A stretch of 64,000 bases of DNA from Iodobacter violaceini. GTDB taxonomy: Bacteria; Pseudomonadota; Gammaproteobacteria; Burkholderiales; Chitinibacteraceae. Shown in pieces: positions 1-8,700 of this stretch. The notes below the pieces were generated by a model. The model saw nothing but the letters and a program-made list of their open reading frames with translations, did not search any database and was not told the origin of the DNA. The position numbers and the translations under genes are program-made. The stretch is taken from assembly GCF_011601265.1 (NCBI RefSeq), contig NZ_JAAOLX010000001.1, positions 496,001 through 560,000 on the forward strand. The letters run 5' to 3'. Every line of letters starts with the position of its first letter. Positions within the stretch are counted from its first letter, which is position 1.

Positions 1-879
1 GCCGGTGAATTTTTCGCTATCAATACCTACATTCTTCAGCACATTGGGGTGCACCATGCCGCAACCGCCCACTTCCATCCAGCCCTTAGACCACTTTACG
101 TCGATCTCAGCCGAAGGCTCAGTAAAGGGGAAGAAAGAGGGGCGAAAGCGCACTTCCAGATCATCACGTTCAAAGAACTGACGCAGAAAGCTAACAATCA
201 CGCTTTTTAAATCGGCAAAGGAGACATCCTGATCAACCCACAAGCCTTCCATCTGATGGAACATTGGCGAGTGTGTGGCATCAGAATCAACACGGTAAAC
301 CCGGCCCGGCGCGATAATTTTAATCGGCGGCTCGTGGCTTTCCATGTAACGCGCTTGAATCGGGGAAGTATGCGTGCGCAACACTTCACCACCTTCTACA
401 TAAAAGGTGTCTTGCATGCCGCGGGCAGGATGATCCGGCGGCAGATTCAAGGCTTCAAAATTATAAAAATCTGTTTCGATTTCGGGGCCATCGGCCACTG
501 CGAAACCCATAGAGTGAAACAATGCTTCGATGCGCTCACGCACCTTAGTCACCGGATGCAAACCACCTGCAGCAAGGCCACGGCCTGGCAGAGTGATATC
601 AAGTGCTTCAGCCGCCAGCTGCTTTGCTAATTTTTCATTAGCAATGGCTTCACGACGAGTATTTAGTGATGCTTCAAAAGCTTGCTTAGCCTGATTAACA
701 ATTGCACCAAAAGATTTTTTTTCTTCGGGCGGCAAGGTGGCTAACTGTTTTAAGAGCGCAGAAATCTCGCCCTGCTTGCCAATAAATTGCGCCTTGGCAT
801 TTTCAAGTTCGTTCGGGTCATTGGTTGCATTTAATGCAGCCAGGCCTTTTTCCAGAATCGCTTGTACGTTATCAACCAT
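1..879 (-). CDS. pheS: Phenylalanine--tRNA ligase alpha subunit, C-terminus cut by window edge
   Basis: Class II aminoacyl-tRNA synthetase catalytic subunit; with PheT it charges tRNA-Phe in the cytoplasm. The visible 293 residues hold the N-terminal helical tRNA-binding arm (about residues 1-100, rich in Ala, Lys and Glu). The catalytic core follows, with the motif-2 region [18 protein letters not shown] and the stretch [14 protein letters not shown], and then [12 protein letters not shown]. coli PheS is 327 residues, so only a short C-terminal part lies beyond base 1. It is the last visible gene of the thrS-infC-rpmI-rplT-pheS operon, and pheT is expected next, outside the window. The start is ATG at 879; the ribosome site before it is weak. 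A terminator-like hairpin stands between rplT and this gene. Confidence 0.97.
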   Translation of the reverse strand, partial: MVDNVQAILEKGLAALNATNDPNELENAKAQFIGKQGEISALLKQLATLPPEEKKSFGAIVNQAKQAFEASLNTRREAIANEKLAKQLAAEALDITLPGRGLAAGGLHPVTKVRERIEALFHSMGFAVADGPEIETDFYNFEALNLPPDHPARGMQDTFYVEGGEVLRTHTSPIQARYMESHEPPIKIIAPGRVYRVDSDATHSPMFHQMEGLWVDQDVSFADLKSVIVSFLRQFFERDDLEVRFRPSFFPFTEPSAEIDVKWSKGWMEVGGCGMVHPNVLKNVGIDSEKFTG

Positions 880-974
880 GATCTTGCGGCAATCTCAGGC
901 AAATTGTTTTGCTTTAGCTGACATACCAATAAAGAAAATCAGCAAAAGCACCCCCTTGGATAAACCAAAGGAAT

Positions 975-1000
975 AAAAAAGGGAGGCCAGAAGCCTCCCC
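975..1000 (-). terminator. Intrinsic terminator between rplT and pheS
   Basis: On the minus strand a 7-bp stem GGGAGGC/GCCTCCC with a 5-base loop is followed by six T. It starts about 20 bases after the rplT stop and lies upstream of pheS. It probably lowers read-through into pheST or ends the ribosomal-protein transcript. I found no Phe-rich leader peptide in front of it that would make it an attenuator. Confidence 0.75.
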
Positions 1001-1018
1001 CTCTTGTCGACCAGCCGA

Positions 1019-1378
1019 TTAGGCGGCTAGTTTCGCCTTAGCAACTTCAACAAACTGAGCAAAAGCTGGTTTGTCAAAGATAGCCATATCAGCGAGAACC
1101 TTACGGTCAACTTCAATACCAGCTTTCTTCAGACCGTTCATGAAACGGCTGTAGGCCAGACCACACTCACGGGAAGCAGCGTTGATACGCGCAATCCATA
1201 GGCGACGGAACTGACGCTTCTTCTGACGACGGTCACGGTAAGCGTATTGACCTGCCTTCATGACAGCCTGTTTGGCTACACGATAGACATTTTTACGACG
1301 ACCACGGTAGCCTTTGGCCAGAGCGAGGATCTTTTTATGACGGGCACGAGCTGTAACACCACGTTTAACGCGAGGCAT
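1019..1378 (-). CDS. rplT: 50S ribosomal protein L20
   Basis: Early-assembly 23S rRNA-binding protein of the large subunit. The 119 residues match the usual length. The N-terminus is very basic ([20 protein letters not shown]), with the conserved GYRGRRKN stretch and RKVLADMA near the C-terminus. It lies 16 bases downstream of rpmI, the usual L35-L20 pair. In other bacteria L20 represses this operon by binding leader RNA. A hairpin in the infC-rpmI gap could be part of such a site, but that is inference. Confidence 0.98.
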   Translation of the reverse strand: MPRVKRGVTARARHKKILALAKGYRGRRKNVYRVAKQAVMKAGQYAYRDRRQKKRQFRRLWIARINAASRECGLAYSRFMNGLKKAGIEVDRKVLADMAIFDKPAFAQFVEVAKAKLAA

Positions 1379-1394
1379 GAGTCTTTTCCTTTAG

Positions 1395-1592
1395 TTATGC
1401 GTAGGGCAACATTGCACGGACAGAAGGCATGTTCGACGCATCGACCATACTTGTACCGCGCAGCTGGCGCTTAGTCTTAGTGGTTTTCTTGGTTAAGATG
1501 TGACGCTTGAAAGCGTGACTACGCTTAACGCCACCACCACCGAGAACCTTGAAGCGCTTTTTAGCGCTGCTCTTGGTCTTCATCTTAGGCAT
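1395..1592 (-). CDS. rpmI: 50S ribosomal protein L35
   Basis: Small basic large-subunit protein of 65 residues, the typical length. It begins [20 protein letters not shown] and has the family stretch [14 protein letters not shown]. The ATG at 1592 has a strong ribosome site (AGGAG, 6-base spacer). It is the first gene of the L35-L20 pair and lies 167 bases downstream of infC; that gap holds a hairpin and GC-rich inverted segments. Confidence 0.98.
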   Translation of the reverse strand: MPKMKTKSSAKKRFKVLGGGGVKRSHAFKRHILTKKTTKTKRQLRGTSMVDASNMPSVRAMLPYA

Positions 1593-1690
1593 GATGAACT
1601 CCTACTACTGAGTTAGATAGGGCGACAGGCGCCATAGCGGTTGCCCGCTCTGCACTTAATACCTGCCACCACGCTTTTATTACGGCTGCT

Positions 1691-1716
1691 GGCTGGTTTT
1701 AAACAAACAACCAGCC
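1691..1716 (-). promoter_or_regulatory. Hairpin in the infC-rpmI leader, possible L20 control site
   Basis: GGCTGGTT pairs with AACCAGCC (8 bp, 10-base A/T-rich loop) about 100 bases upstream of rpmI. No U-tract follows, so it is not a terminator. L20 of E. coli and of Firmicutes represses rpmI-rplT through RNA structures in this same gap. A similar role here is inferred from position only. Confidence 0.4.
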
Positions 1717-1759
1717 TTACCAGGCGCAGCCGCTAGCCCGGTCGTTTTACAAAGGGAAA

Positions 1760-2287
1760 TTAAGCGGCTTTCTTTTTAGGAGCCAGCATCATCACCATTT
1801 GACGCCCTTCCAGACGCGGATATTGCTCAACCACAACCAAATCGCCAAGATCAGCTTCAACACGTTTCAGCTGAGCCATACCGATTTCCTGGTGAGCCAT
1901 TTCGCGGCCACGGAAGCGCAAAGTAATCTTTGCTTTATCGCCATCGGCGAGGAAGCGGGTCAGATTACGCAGTTTGATCTGGTAATCGTTCTCGTCCGTA
2001 CCCGGGCGGAACTTGATTTCCTTGACCTGGACCTGCTTCTGGTTCTGCTTGGCGGCGTGTTTCTTTTTCGCGTCCTGATACTTAAATTTGCCGTAATCCA
2101 TAATACGGCAAACAGGTGGCTGTGCTGTTGGTGCGATTTCCACCAGATCAACATTGGCCTCTTCGGCCAGAGCCAAAGCCTCGGAAAGGCTGACGATACC
2201 AAGCTGCTCGCCATCCACACCCTGCAAACGTAACTCACGAGCGGTGATTTCACCGTTAATCCGTGGTTCTTTATCCTGAGAAGCTAT
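1760..2287 (-). CDS. infC: Translation initiation factor IF-3 with probable ATA start
   Basis: IF-3 binds the 30S subunit, blocks 50S joining and proofreads the start codon. The N-domain begins with the family signature [12 protein letters not shown]; a Lys-rich linker ([20 protein letters not shown]) and the C-domain ([14 protein letters not shown]) follow. An ATG exists at 2305, but the best ribosome site (GGAG at 2298-2295) lies inside that longer frame. It stands 7 bases before an in-frame ATA at 2287, giving a 175-residue protein that begins (M)[12 protein letters not shown], close to IF-3 family ends. Rare AUU/AUC/AUA starts are known for infC and let IF-3 repress its own synthesis. The stop is 167 bases before rpmI, and thrS ends 47 bases upstream. 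Confidence 0.93.
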   Translation of the reverse strand: MASQDKEPRINGEITARELRLQGVDGEQLGIVSLSEALALAEEANVDLVEIAPTAQPPVCRIMDYGKFKYQDAKKKHAAKQNQKQVQVKEIKFRPGTDENDYQIKLRNLTRFLADGDKAKITLRFRGREMAHQEIGMAQLKRVEADLGDLVVVEQYPRLEGRQMVMMLAPKKKAA

Positions 2288-2334
2288 TGTGATTCTCCAA
2301 GTCATTCAAAATCAAAACCGGCGACAGCCCACGA

Positions 2335-4239
2335 TTAAACTTTAGGCATTTCCGATTTAAGACGCTCAACAAGCGCCTCAATCGTTAACTGCCCCAAGTC
2401 TTCACCACTGCGGTTCCGCACGGCCACTAGGCCTGCCTCTTTCTCTTTATCGCCCACAATGAGCTGATAAGGAAGACGCTGCAGACTATGCTCGCGGATT
2501 TTATAGGTAATCTTCTCATTTCTCAAGTCCGCCTGAGCCCTAAAGCCTAAGGACTTGAGTTTTTCGCACACTTCTACGGCATATTCACGCTGTGCATCTG
2601 AAATATTCAAGACCACAAGCTGTGTTGGCGCAAGCCAAACAGGAAATGCACCCGCATGATTTTCGATCAGGATACCAATAAAACGCTCCATCGAGCCTAA
2701 CACTGCGCGATGCAGCATTAATGGGCGATGCTTTGCATTATCTTCACCGACATACTCCGCGCCTAAACGCTCCGGCAAATTCGGGTCGATCTGTAAAGTA
2801 CCACATTGCCACACGCGACCCAGACAATCTTTTAAAGAAAACTCAATTTTCGGGCCGTAAAACGCACCTTCGCCCGGCTGATACTCGAAAGCCAACCCTT
2901 TGGAATCCAGTGCTGCTGCCAGTGCGGCCTCGGCATGATCCCAGCTTTCTTCAGTTCCGACACGTTTTTCCGGACGAGTGGAAAGCTTGACCAGAATTTC
3001 ATTAAAACCAAAGTCTGCATAAACCTCTTGCAGCAAATCGATAAACGAGGCGGCCTCAGACTGAACCTGCTCTTCGGTACAGAAGATGTGTGCATCATCC
3101 TGCACAAAACCACGCACCCGCATAATGCCGTGCAAGGAGCCTGAAGGCTCATTTCGATGGCAAGAACCAAATTCTGAAAAACGCAATGGTAAATCGCGAT
3201 AGGAGCGCAACCCCTGATTGAAGACCTGAATATGCCCCGGGCAATTCATTGGTTTTACAGCGTAATCACGCTTTTCTGACTCTGTAGTAAACATCGCATC
3301 ATGGTAGTTTTCCCAATGACCCGATTTTTCCCACAGACTGCGATCCATCACCATTGGCGTACGGATTTCCTGATAGCCATGCTGATCGAGCTTTTTACGC
3401 ATATATTGCTCAATCGACTGCCACAGCGCCCAACCCTTAGGATGCCAGAACACCATACCCGGCGCTTCTTCTTGCATATGAAATAAATCAAGCTGCTTAC
3501 CAATTTTACGGTGATCGCGCTTTTCTGACTCCTCAAGCATATGCAGATACTGCTCAAGCTCATCTTTTTTTGCCCATGCGGTACCGTAAATACGGGTCAG
3601 CATTTCATTTTTGCTGTCACCGCGCCAGTAAGCACCAGCAACCTTCATCAGCTTAAATACTTTTAACTTGCCGGTAGATGGCACATGCGGGCCTCGGCAA
3701 AGGTCAGTAAATTCACCCTCGCGATACAGGCTCAACACTTGATCTGACGGAATTGACTCAATGATCTCAGCCTTATAAGCCTCACCGATCGATTTAAAGT
3801 AGGCAACCGCCTCATCACGGGATTGCTCGTAGCGCTCAACCGGAATGTCTTTTTTCGCCAATTCGATCATTTTCTTTTCAATAGCGACCAAATCTTCAGG
3901 CGTAAACGGGCGCTTATAGGCGAAATCGTAGTAAAAACCGTTTTCGATCACAGGACCAATTGTGGCTTGCGCATCAGGAAAGAGCTGCTTTACTGCATAC
4001 GCTAATAAGTGAGCCGCAGAGTGACGGAGAATCTCTAAACCCTCTGCATCCTTATCCGTAATAATCGCCAATTGAATATCACGATCAATGAGATAGCTGG
4101 TATCAACCAGCTGACCATCAACCTTACCCGCCAATGCAGCACGAGCAAGGCCCGCACCGATACTGGCTGCTACATCACCCACGGTAAGCGGGGCGTCGAA
4201 TTGTCGTTCAGAGCCGTCTGGCAGGGTCACGATAGGCAT
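2335..4239 (-). CDS. thrS: Threonine--tRNA ligase
   Basis: Class II synthetase that charges tRNA-Thr. The 634 residues cover the TGS domain (about 1-61, [20 protein letters not shown]), the editing domain with [19 protein letters not shown], and the catalytic core. The core shows [29 protein letters not shown] (motif 2) and [17 protein letters not shown] (motif 3). The anticodon-binding domain closes the protein. The ATG at 4239 has AGGA 7 bases upstream. The gene follows a Thr-rich leader peptide and a U-tract terminator (4327-4419), so its expression is very probably attenuated according to Thr-tRNA charging. infC follows directly. Confidence 0.98.
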   Translation of the reverse strand: MPIVTLPDGSERQFDAPLTVGDVAASIGAGLARAALAGKVDGQLVDTSYLIDRDIQLAIITDKDAEGLEILRHSAAHLLAYAVKQLFPDAQATIGPVIENGFYYDFAYKRPFTPEDLVAIEKKMIELAKKDIPVERYEQSRDEAVAYFKSIGEAYKAEIIESIPSDQVLSLYREGEFTDLCRGPHVPSTGKLKVFKLMKVAGAYWRGDSKNEMLTRIYGTAWAKKDELEQYLHMLEESEKRDHRKIGKQLDLFHMQEEAPGMVFWHPKGWALWQSIEQYMRKKLDQHGYQEIRTPMVMDRSLWEKSGHWENYHDAMFTTESEKRDYAVKPMNCPGHIQVFNQGLRSYRDLPLRFSEFGSCHRNEPSGSLHGIMRVRGFVQDDAHIFCTEEQVQSEAASFIDLLQEVYADFGFNEILVKLSTRPEKRVGTEESWDHAEAALAAALDSKGLAFEYQPGEGAFYGPKIEFSLKDCLGRVWQCGTLQIDPNLPERLGAEYVGEDNAKHRPLMLHRAVLGSMERFIGILIENHAGAFPVWLAPTQLVVLNISDAQREYAVEVCEKLKSLGFRAQADLRNEKITYKIREHSLQRLPYQLIVGDKEKEAGLVAVRNRSGEDLGQLTIEALVERLKSEMPKV

Positions 4240-4326
4240 GTTTTATCCTGTGCTGCGCGTTTTAGATAAGGTTAGAAGGCTTTCAAAAAGAAAACAAACA
4301 GTAACAGATGCTGTAAAAAATGAACG

Positions 4327-4357
4327 AAAAAAAAGTGCGGCTTACGCCGCACTTTTT
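4327..4357 (-). terminator. Attenuator terminator upstream of thrS
   Basis: On the minus strand GTGCGGC, loop GTAA and GCCGCAC are followed by eight T. It is the only strong intrinsic terminator between tRNA-Val and thrS, 88 bases before the thrS start and 33 bases after the leader-peptide stop. The leader segment GTGCG-CGGG-GCTT (4367-4379 region) can pair with the terminator 3' arm AAGCCGCAC with a small bulge, which would prevent terminator folding. Confidence 0.88.
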
Positions 4358-4362
4358 ATAAA

Positions 4363-4428
4363 TCAAGCCCCGCGCACACGCCGCCAGAGTTATTCTGTGG
4401 TGGTGCTCGTTTGATTCATGGGGCTTAA
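4363..4428 (-). promoter_or_regulatory. Competing pairing segments of the thrS attenuator
   Basis: TTAAGCCCC (4420-4428), between the leader ribosome site and its ATG, can pair with GGGGCTTGA (4363-4371): 9 bp with one G-U. The second segment is also the part able to pair with the terminator 3' arm. A ribosome stalled at the Thr codons would cover the first segment and free the second for antitermination. After release the first pairing would form and leave the terminator intact. The pairings are seen in the sequence; the mechanism is inferred. Confidence 0.65.
4390..4419 (-). CDS. Threonine-rich leader peptide (9 aa) of thrS
   Basis: ATG at 4419 with a perfect ribosome site (AAGGAG, 9-base spacer) opens a 9-codon frame, MNQTSTTTE. 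It holds four Thr codons of three kinds (ACG, ACC, ACC, ACA) and one Ser. It ends at TAA, 33 bases before a strong U-tract terminator and 151 bases upstream of thrS. Thr clustering plus terminator is the arrangement of leader peptides such as ThrL of the E. coli thrABC operon, though E. coli thrS itself uses a protein-bound operator instead. The peptide probably acts as a sensor of charged tRNA-Thr and has no other function. It is not homologous in sequence to ThrL beyond the Thr run. Confidence 0.8.
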   Translation of the reverse strand: MNQTSTTTE

Positions 4429-4440
4429 CTCCTTGAAGTA

Positions 4441-4471
4441 CGGTTATGATTTTTCTTGCTAATCATAACCG
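4441..4471 (-). promoter_or_regulatory. Perfect 11-bp hairpin between tRNA-Val and the thrS leader peptide
   Basis: CGGTTATGATT and AATCATAACCG are exact inverted repeats with a 9-base loop, 11 bases after the tRNA CCA end and 13 bases before the leader AAGGAG. On the minus strand no U-tract follows. It could insulate the tRNA 3' end for RNase processing or stabilise the leader mRNA after the tRNA is cut away. On the plus strand it is followed by a short T-run, but no plus-strand gene precedes it. Confidence 0.6.
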
Positions 4472-4481
4472 ATAAATTTTT

Positions 4482-4558
4482 TGGTAGGGTTGGTGAGATT
4501 CGAACTCACGACCTCTTGGATGTCGACCAAACGCTCTAACCAACTGAGCTACAACCCT
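4482..4558 (-). tRNA. tRNA-Val (GAC anticodon), with C at position 33
   Basis: A 77-base cloverleaf with encoded CCA. The acceptor stem AGGGTTG/CAACCCT pairs fully and the discriminator is A. The D stem is GCTC/GAGC, and the T arm GTGAG-TTCGAAT-CTCAC is canonical. The anticodon stem TTTGG/CCAAG closes a loop TCGACAT, so the anticodon is GAC (Val). Position 33 is C instead of the nearly invariant U. The tRNA lies just downstream of a good promoter and upstream of the thrS leader on the same strand. Confidence 0.9.
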
Positions 4559-4605
4559 AGCGCTTTAACTGACTTGGTGCTGAACAACAAGATCAGAGAG
4601 ACAGC

Positions 4606-4634
4606 ATTCTAAACGAGATCTTCCACCGGCACAA
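4606..4634 (-). promoter_or_regulatory. Sigma70-type promoter for tRNA-Val and the thrS operon
   Basis: On the minus strand TTGTGC (4634-4629) and TAGAAT (4611-4606) are separated by exactly 17 bases, about 47 bases before the tRNA 5' end. No better promoter is evident between the tRNA and thrS, so the tRNA, leader peptide, thrS and the ribosomal genes may share this start. Confidence 0.7.
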
Positions 4635-4639
4635 GCCAG

Positions 4640-5031
4640 AAATAAAAAAATTTCACTCCATCCCCGAAGATAAGCCTAACCATAAAATTAACCATTTGAA
4701 TTAAAAGCGGTTTATATATTTCAGCCTGAAAATGTTTGCATCTGCAATGAAAAATCAGCACTTCTTGTGCCTTGATTTACTTTCAAAGATAGAAAGAAAA
4801 ACCATCAAAAAATGCTGTTTTCTCAATACTGCTACATAACAGATACAAATAAATGATTTATGACGGTGAAATATAGACGTATTGGCATATTTTGTTATTA
4901 TTTACACGCCAACTTCATAAATATGAAAGGCAATCAGTACATCAACTAAATAAATCACATAAAAATAATCAGGCAAAAGAGTCAGATTAAGTCAGTAGAG
5001 GCACTTTATGCCTGAGCCTTGAGCACGCCCG
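4640..5031. other. AT-rich intergenic region without a recognised gene
   Basis: About 390 bases of low-GC DNA between the minus-strand thrS operon promoter and the plus-strand PEP-CTERM gene. Candidate -10-like A/T boxes are frequent (for example around 4840-4930), so no promoter for the plus-strand pair can be fixed by eye. No tRNA, repeat array or open frame with a ribosome site was seen. Confidence 0.6.
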
Positions 5032-5064
5032 TTGTTCATTCAAATCCAAGACACAGGGAGTTAT

Positions 5065-5766
5065 ATGAAGCAATCACTCAAGATGGCACTGCTGACGGCA
5101 GCCATTGGTTTCTCCATGCCTGCTGCACAGGCTTCGATTATTAACTTTGACTCATTAAAAGGCGAAATTTATGAAGGGGGGGACACTGTACAGGCAGATT
5201 CCTCTTTTAAATTATCTGTGCTGGGCGAAGGCATGGCCGGCGCAATTGCCTCCGCCGACACTTGCACAATTATTGATTGCCCGGGCGGCAACGATACGCC
5301 TTACTACCTTGGCTTAAACGATGGTGGCTTGCGTATCTCCAACGATACTGGCTTCACACTAAGCAGCTTTTCAAGCAGCTTTACATCCCCTCTTCTGGCA
5401 AATATCCCTTTCAGCGTGGCTAATTTAATTGTTCTGGGCAAGGGCATCGGTGGCGAAAGCTTTATTGATCGCTTTACTTTGCCAGGGCAAAACTCGAACG
5501 GGCAATGGTCTTTCAGCGATTTCCAATACACAGCAAATAACCGTGTCTTTACAGAAATCAGTTTTGCTGCCTGCCTGACAACTGAGGCAGGTGCTTGCGT
5601 GGCTTTTGGCAATAACCAGGCGCAATTTGCTATCGACAATATAAATGTTGCCGCCGTACCAGAGCCTGCTGAATGGCTGCTGATGGCACTGGGCCTGGCA
5701 AGCATCACCATGATGATGCGCCGTAAAAACAAAGCTCAAAACAACTCTGCAGGGATTGCATCATGA
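5065..5766 (+). CDS. PEP-CTERM sorting-domain secreted protein
   Basis: A 233-residue exported protein. The signal peptide is MKQSLKMALLTAAIGFSMPAAQA, and the mature part is Gly/Ser-rich with four Cys (in TCTIIDC, AACLTTEAGAC). The C-terminus is a typical PEP-CTERM tail: VPEP at 198-201, hydrophobic segment EWLLMALGLASITMMM, then RRK. Just before it lies QFAID (187-191), like the QFxxD signature of one PEP-CTERM family. Such tails are cut by exosortase at the inner membrane. ATG at 5065 is preferred to 5032 because of AGGGAG just before it and the signal peptide. The stop overlaps the start of the subtilase gene (ATGATG), indicating translational coupling. Precise function unknown. Confidence 0.85.
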   Translation: MKQSLKMALLTAAIGFSMPAAQASIINFDSLKGEIYEGGDTVQADSSFKLSVLGEGMAGAIASADTCTIIDCPGGNDTPYYLGLNDGGLRISNDTGFTLSSFSSSFTSPLLANIPFSVANLIVLGKGIGGESFIDRFTLPGQNSNGQWSFSDFQYTANNRVFTEISFAACLTTEAGACVAFGNNQAQFAIDNINVAAVPEPAEWLLMALGLASITMMMRRKNKAQNNSAGIAS

Positions 5767-8700
5767 TGAAACGCAGCATTATTAATTTAGCTATCACCGC
5801 ATTACTGACTGCTGGTGCTGCCGGCTTTGCATCAGCAGAAGAGGCCCGCCTGCCTTATATTATTCAGCTGACTGATCAGCCAGCCGCCTCTTATACAGGT
5901 GCAATCAGTGGCTTAAAAGCAACAAAACCAGTTAGTGGTCAGTTACTGGATATCAATGCTTATGATGTTCAGGCTTACATCAACTATATCGAGCGCAAGC
6001 AAAATAACGTGATTGCCAGCATTGGCAATGCACCTGTCGTGCACAACTACCAGGTTGTATTTAATGGCTTCTCAGCCATGCTGACGGATGCTGAAGTACG
6101 AAAACTCAAAAATAACACTGATGTTGTTGCCATTACCCTGGATCTGCCACGGACCATCCAAACCAATTACACCCCTAAATTTTTAGGGCTGGATAAACCA
6201 GGTGTTGGCCTTTGGTCAAAATTAAATGGGGCGGCCAGCGCCGGTGAAAACATTGTTATTGGTGTGATTGATACAGGTGTATGGCCTGAAGATCCTTCTT
6301 TTGCTGATCGCGTTAATGCGAATGGCGAAGCTACACATGATGCGGCTGGTACCCAAGTCTATGGTGCGCCGCCTGCCGCATGGAAAGGCTCTTGCGAAAA
6401 TGGCGAAGGTTTTTCCAATGCAAATTGTAATAACAAGCTGATTGGTGCCAAAAAATTCAGGGCTCAGTACGATGCGCTGGTTGCCAGCGGGGCCAAAGTA
6501 CCGCACTGGAGCGACTATAACTCTCCGCGCGACAGCGATAGCCATGGTTCACATACTGCATCTACGGCCGGTGGCAATGGCAAAGTAGCGGCGGCTATTG
6601 GTGGTGCGTCAATTGGCTATATTTCTGGTATTGCGCCCAGAGCCCGCCTTGCAACTTACAAAGTATGCTGGACATCCAATGACCCTGTTGTTGCTGCAGG
6701 CAAAAACAATTGCTATGGCGGTGACAGCATCAAAGCTATTGAGGCGGCAGTCAGCGACGGGGTAAATGTACTGAATTACTCCATCAGCGGCGGTGAGCAG
6801 CTGAATGATCCGGTTGACCTTGCCTTTCTGGCAGCAACAAATGCCGGGGTATTTGTTGCTGCATCAGCAGGTAACAGCGGCCCGGCGAATATGGTGGCGC
6901 ATATTGGTCCATGGCTGACCACTGTTGCAGCATCCACTCATGACCGGGTACAGGAAAGCACCGTCACCCTTGGCAACAGCGTATATAAAGGTGGGTCAGT
7001 GAACCCTGCTCCGCTGTCAGGCAATCTGATTGTGGCCAAAAATGCGGGTATTTCAAACTATGAAAGCCTTTCACCAGCCAGCAAAGCAGCACTGGATCGT
7101 TGCTACGGCGATGCAGATAGCGTCCCTGCAGATGCAAAACTTGATCCGGCCAAAGTAGCCGGAAAAATTGTGCTGTGCGATCGCGGCTCATCTGCTTTGC
7201 TCAATAAAAGTGCAGCAGTAAAAGAAGCAGGCGGTGCAGGCATGCTGCTGACCAATGTTGCTGGCGGTGCTGCAACGATTACCGCGTTTTCACATGTGAT
7301 TCCAACGGTCCATATCAGTGCCGCGGATGGCGTGGCTGCAAAAGCCTACGCAGCGGCAGCGGGTAATACTGCACAGGCATTATTCAGCGCATCGGTAACG
7401 ACCTCGGCCGGCAATGCCCCTGTAATGGCTGATTTTTCATCACGAGGGCCAAACCGTGCTGATGCCAACGTGCTTAAACCAGATTTAACCGCGCCTGGCG
7501 TGGATATTCTGGCCGCTTCACGGCCTGAACTGACTGAAGCTCAGCGTAACCAGGTTGCAAATGGTGCTGCGGCCCCTGCTGAATGGCAATCCATGCAAGG
7601 TACATCGATGTCCAGCCCGCATGTGGCAGGACTGGGTGCGCTGCTGCATCAGCTGCACCCCACATGGTCACCAGCTGCGATTAAGTCAGCCCTCATGACC
7701 AGCGCTTATTCAACACTAAACGACGGTCAGCCGGGATTACAAAACGGTTTGCTGCCATGGGCACAGGGCGCAGGCCATGTTAACCCGAATACGGCAGCAG
7801 ACCCGGGCCTGGTTTACGATGTAAGCCCGCTGGATTACGACCGCTATCTGTGCGGACAAAATCAGCTAAGCCCAAGCAAATGCAGCTTAATCGGCAGCAT
7901 TCAGCCTTACAACTTAAACGTGCCATCGCTGACGGCAGCAAACGTGCTGGGCAAATTTACATTCAACCGTACAGTAACGAATGTCAGTGATCGCGTAGCA
8001 ACGTACACGGCTCAAGCGTCAATCAGTGGCTTTGATACCGTTGTATCACCATCCACTCTGAGCTTGAATCCGGGTGAAAGTAAATCATTCACCGTTACTT
8101 TAAGCCGTACCACCGCACCAAAGAGTGTTTACCAATACGGCTCGCTCGTCTGGTCTGATGGCACTCATACCGTGCGCTCACCCTTAACAGCCAGAGCCAG
8201 CTTACTTGCCACCGTTTCGCAACTGAACAGCGAAGAAACCACAGGCAATAAAGTGGTGACCATTGCGACTGGCAGCGACGGAAAACTCACTTTAGTGAAG
8301 GGTGGCTTGAAAGAAGCGACGCTGAACAAAGCAACTGTTGCAACGGATTCCGCAGCAAAAGATGGTGTACGTGAATGCACAGCAGGAACAAGTACTGCTG
8401 GCGTGATCGTTCATTCATTTAGTGTTCCTGCCGGCAATCTGGCAACACGCTTTGCACTTTACAACGCTGATACCACACACGGTGGCGAAGATGACCTCGA
8501 TTTACTGGTGATGAACGCTGCGGGTGTGAAAGTGGGCAGCAGCGGAAGCGATGGCTCAAACGAAAGTGTTCAGCTTTTTAACCTGCCTGCAGGCAACTAC
8601 AAAGCGTGCGTTGTGGGTTATGCAGTCAAAGGAGGCACCACAGATTACACATTATCCAGCTGGATTGTGAACGCTGGCGATACAGGTGGCTCGTTTAAAG

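Noticed and set aside
880-974. Short GTG frame with three Phe codons before pheS, as a possible Phe leader peptide
   Set aside because: The only terminator lies before, not after, this frame, and the Phe codons are not clustered, so an attenuator cannot work.
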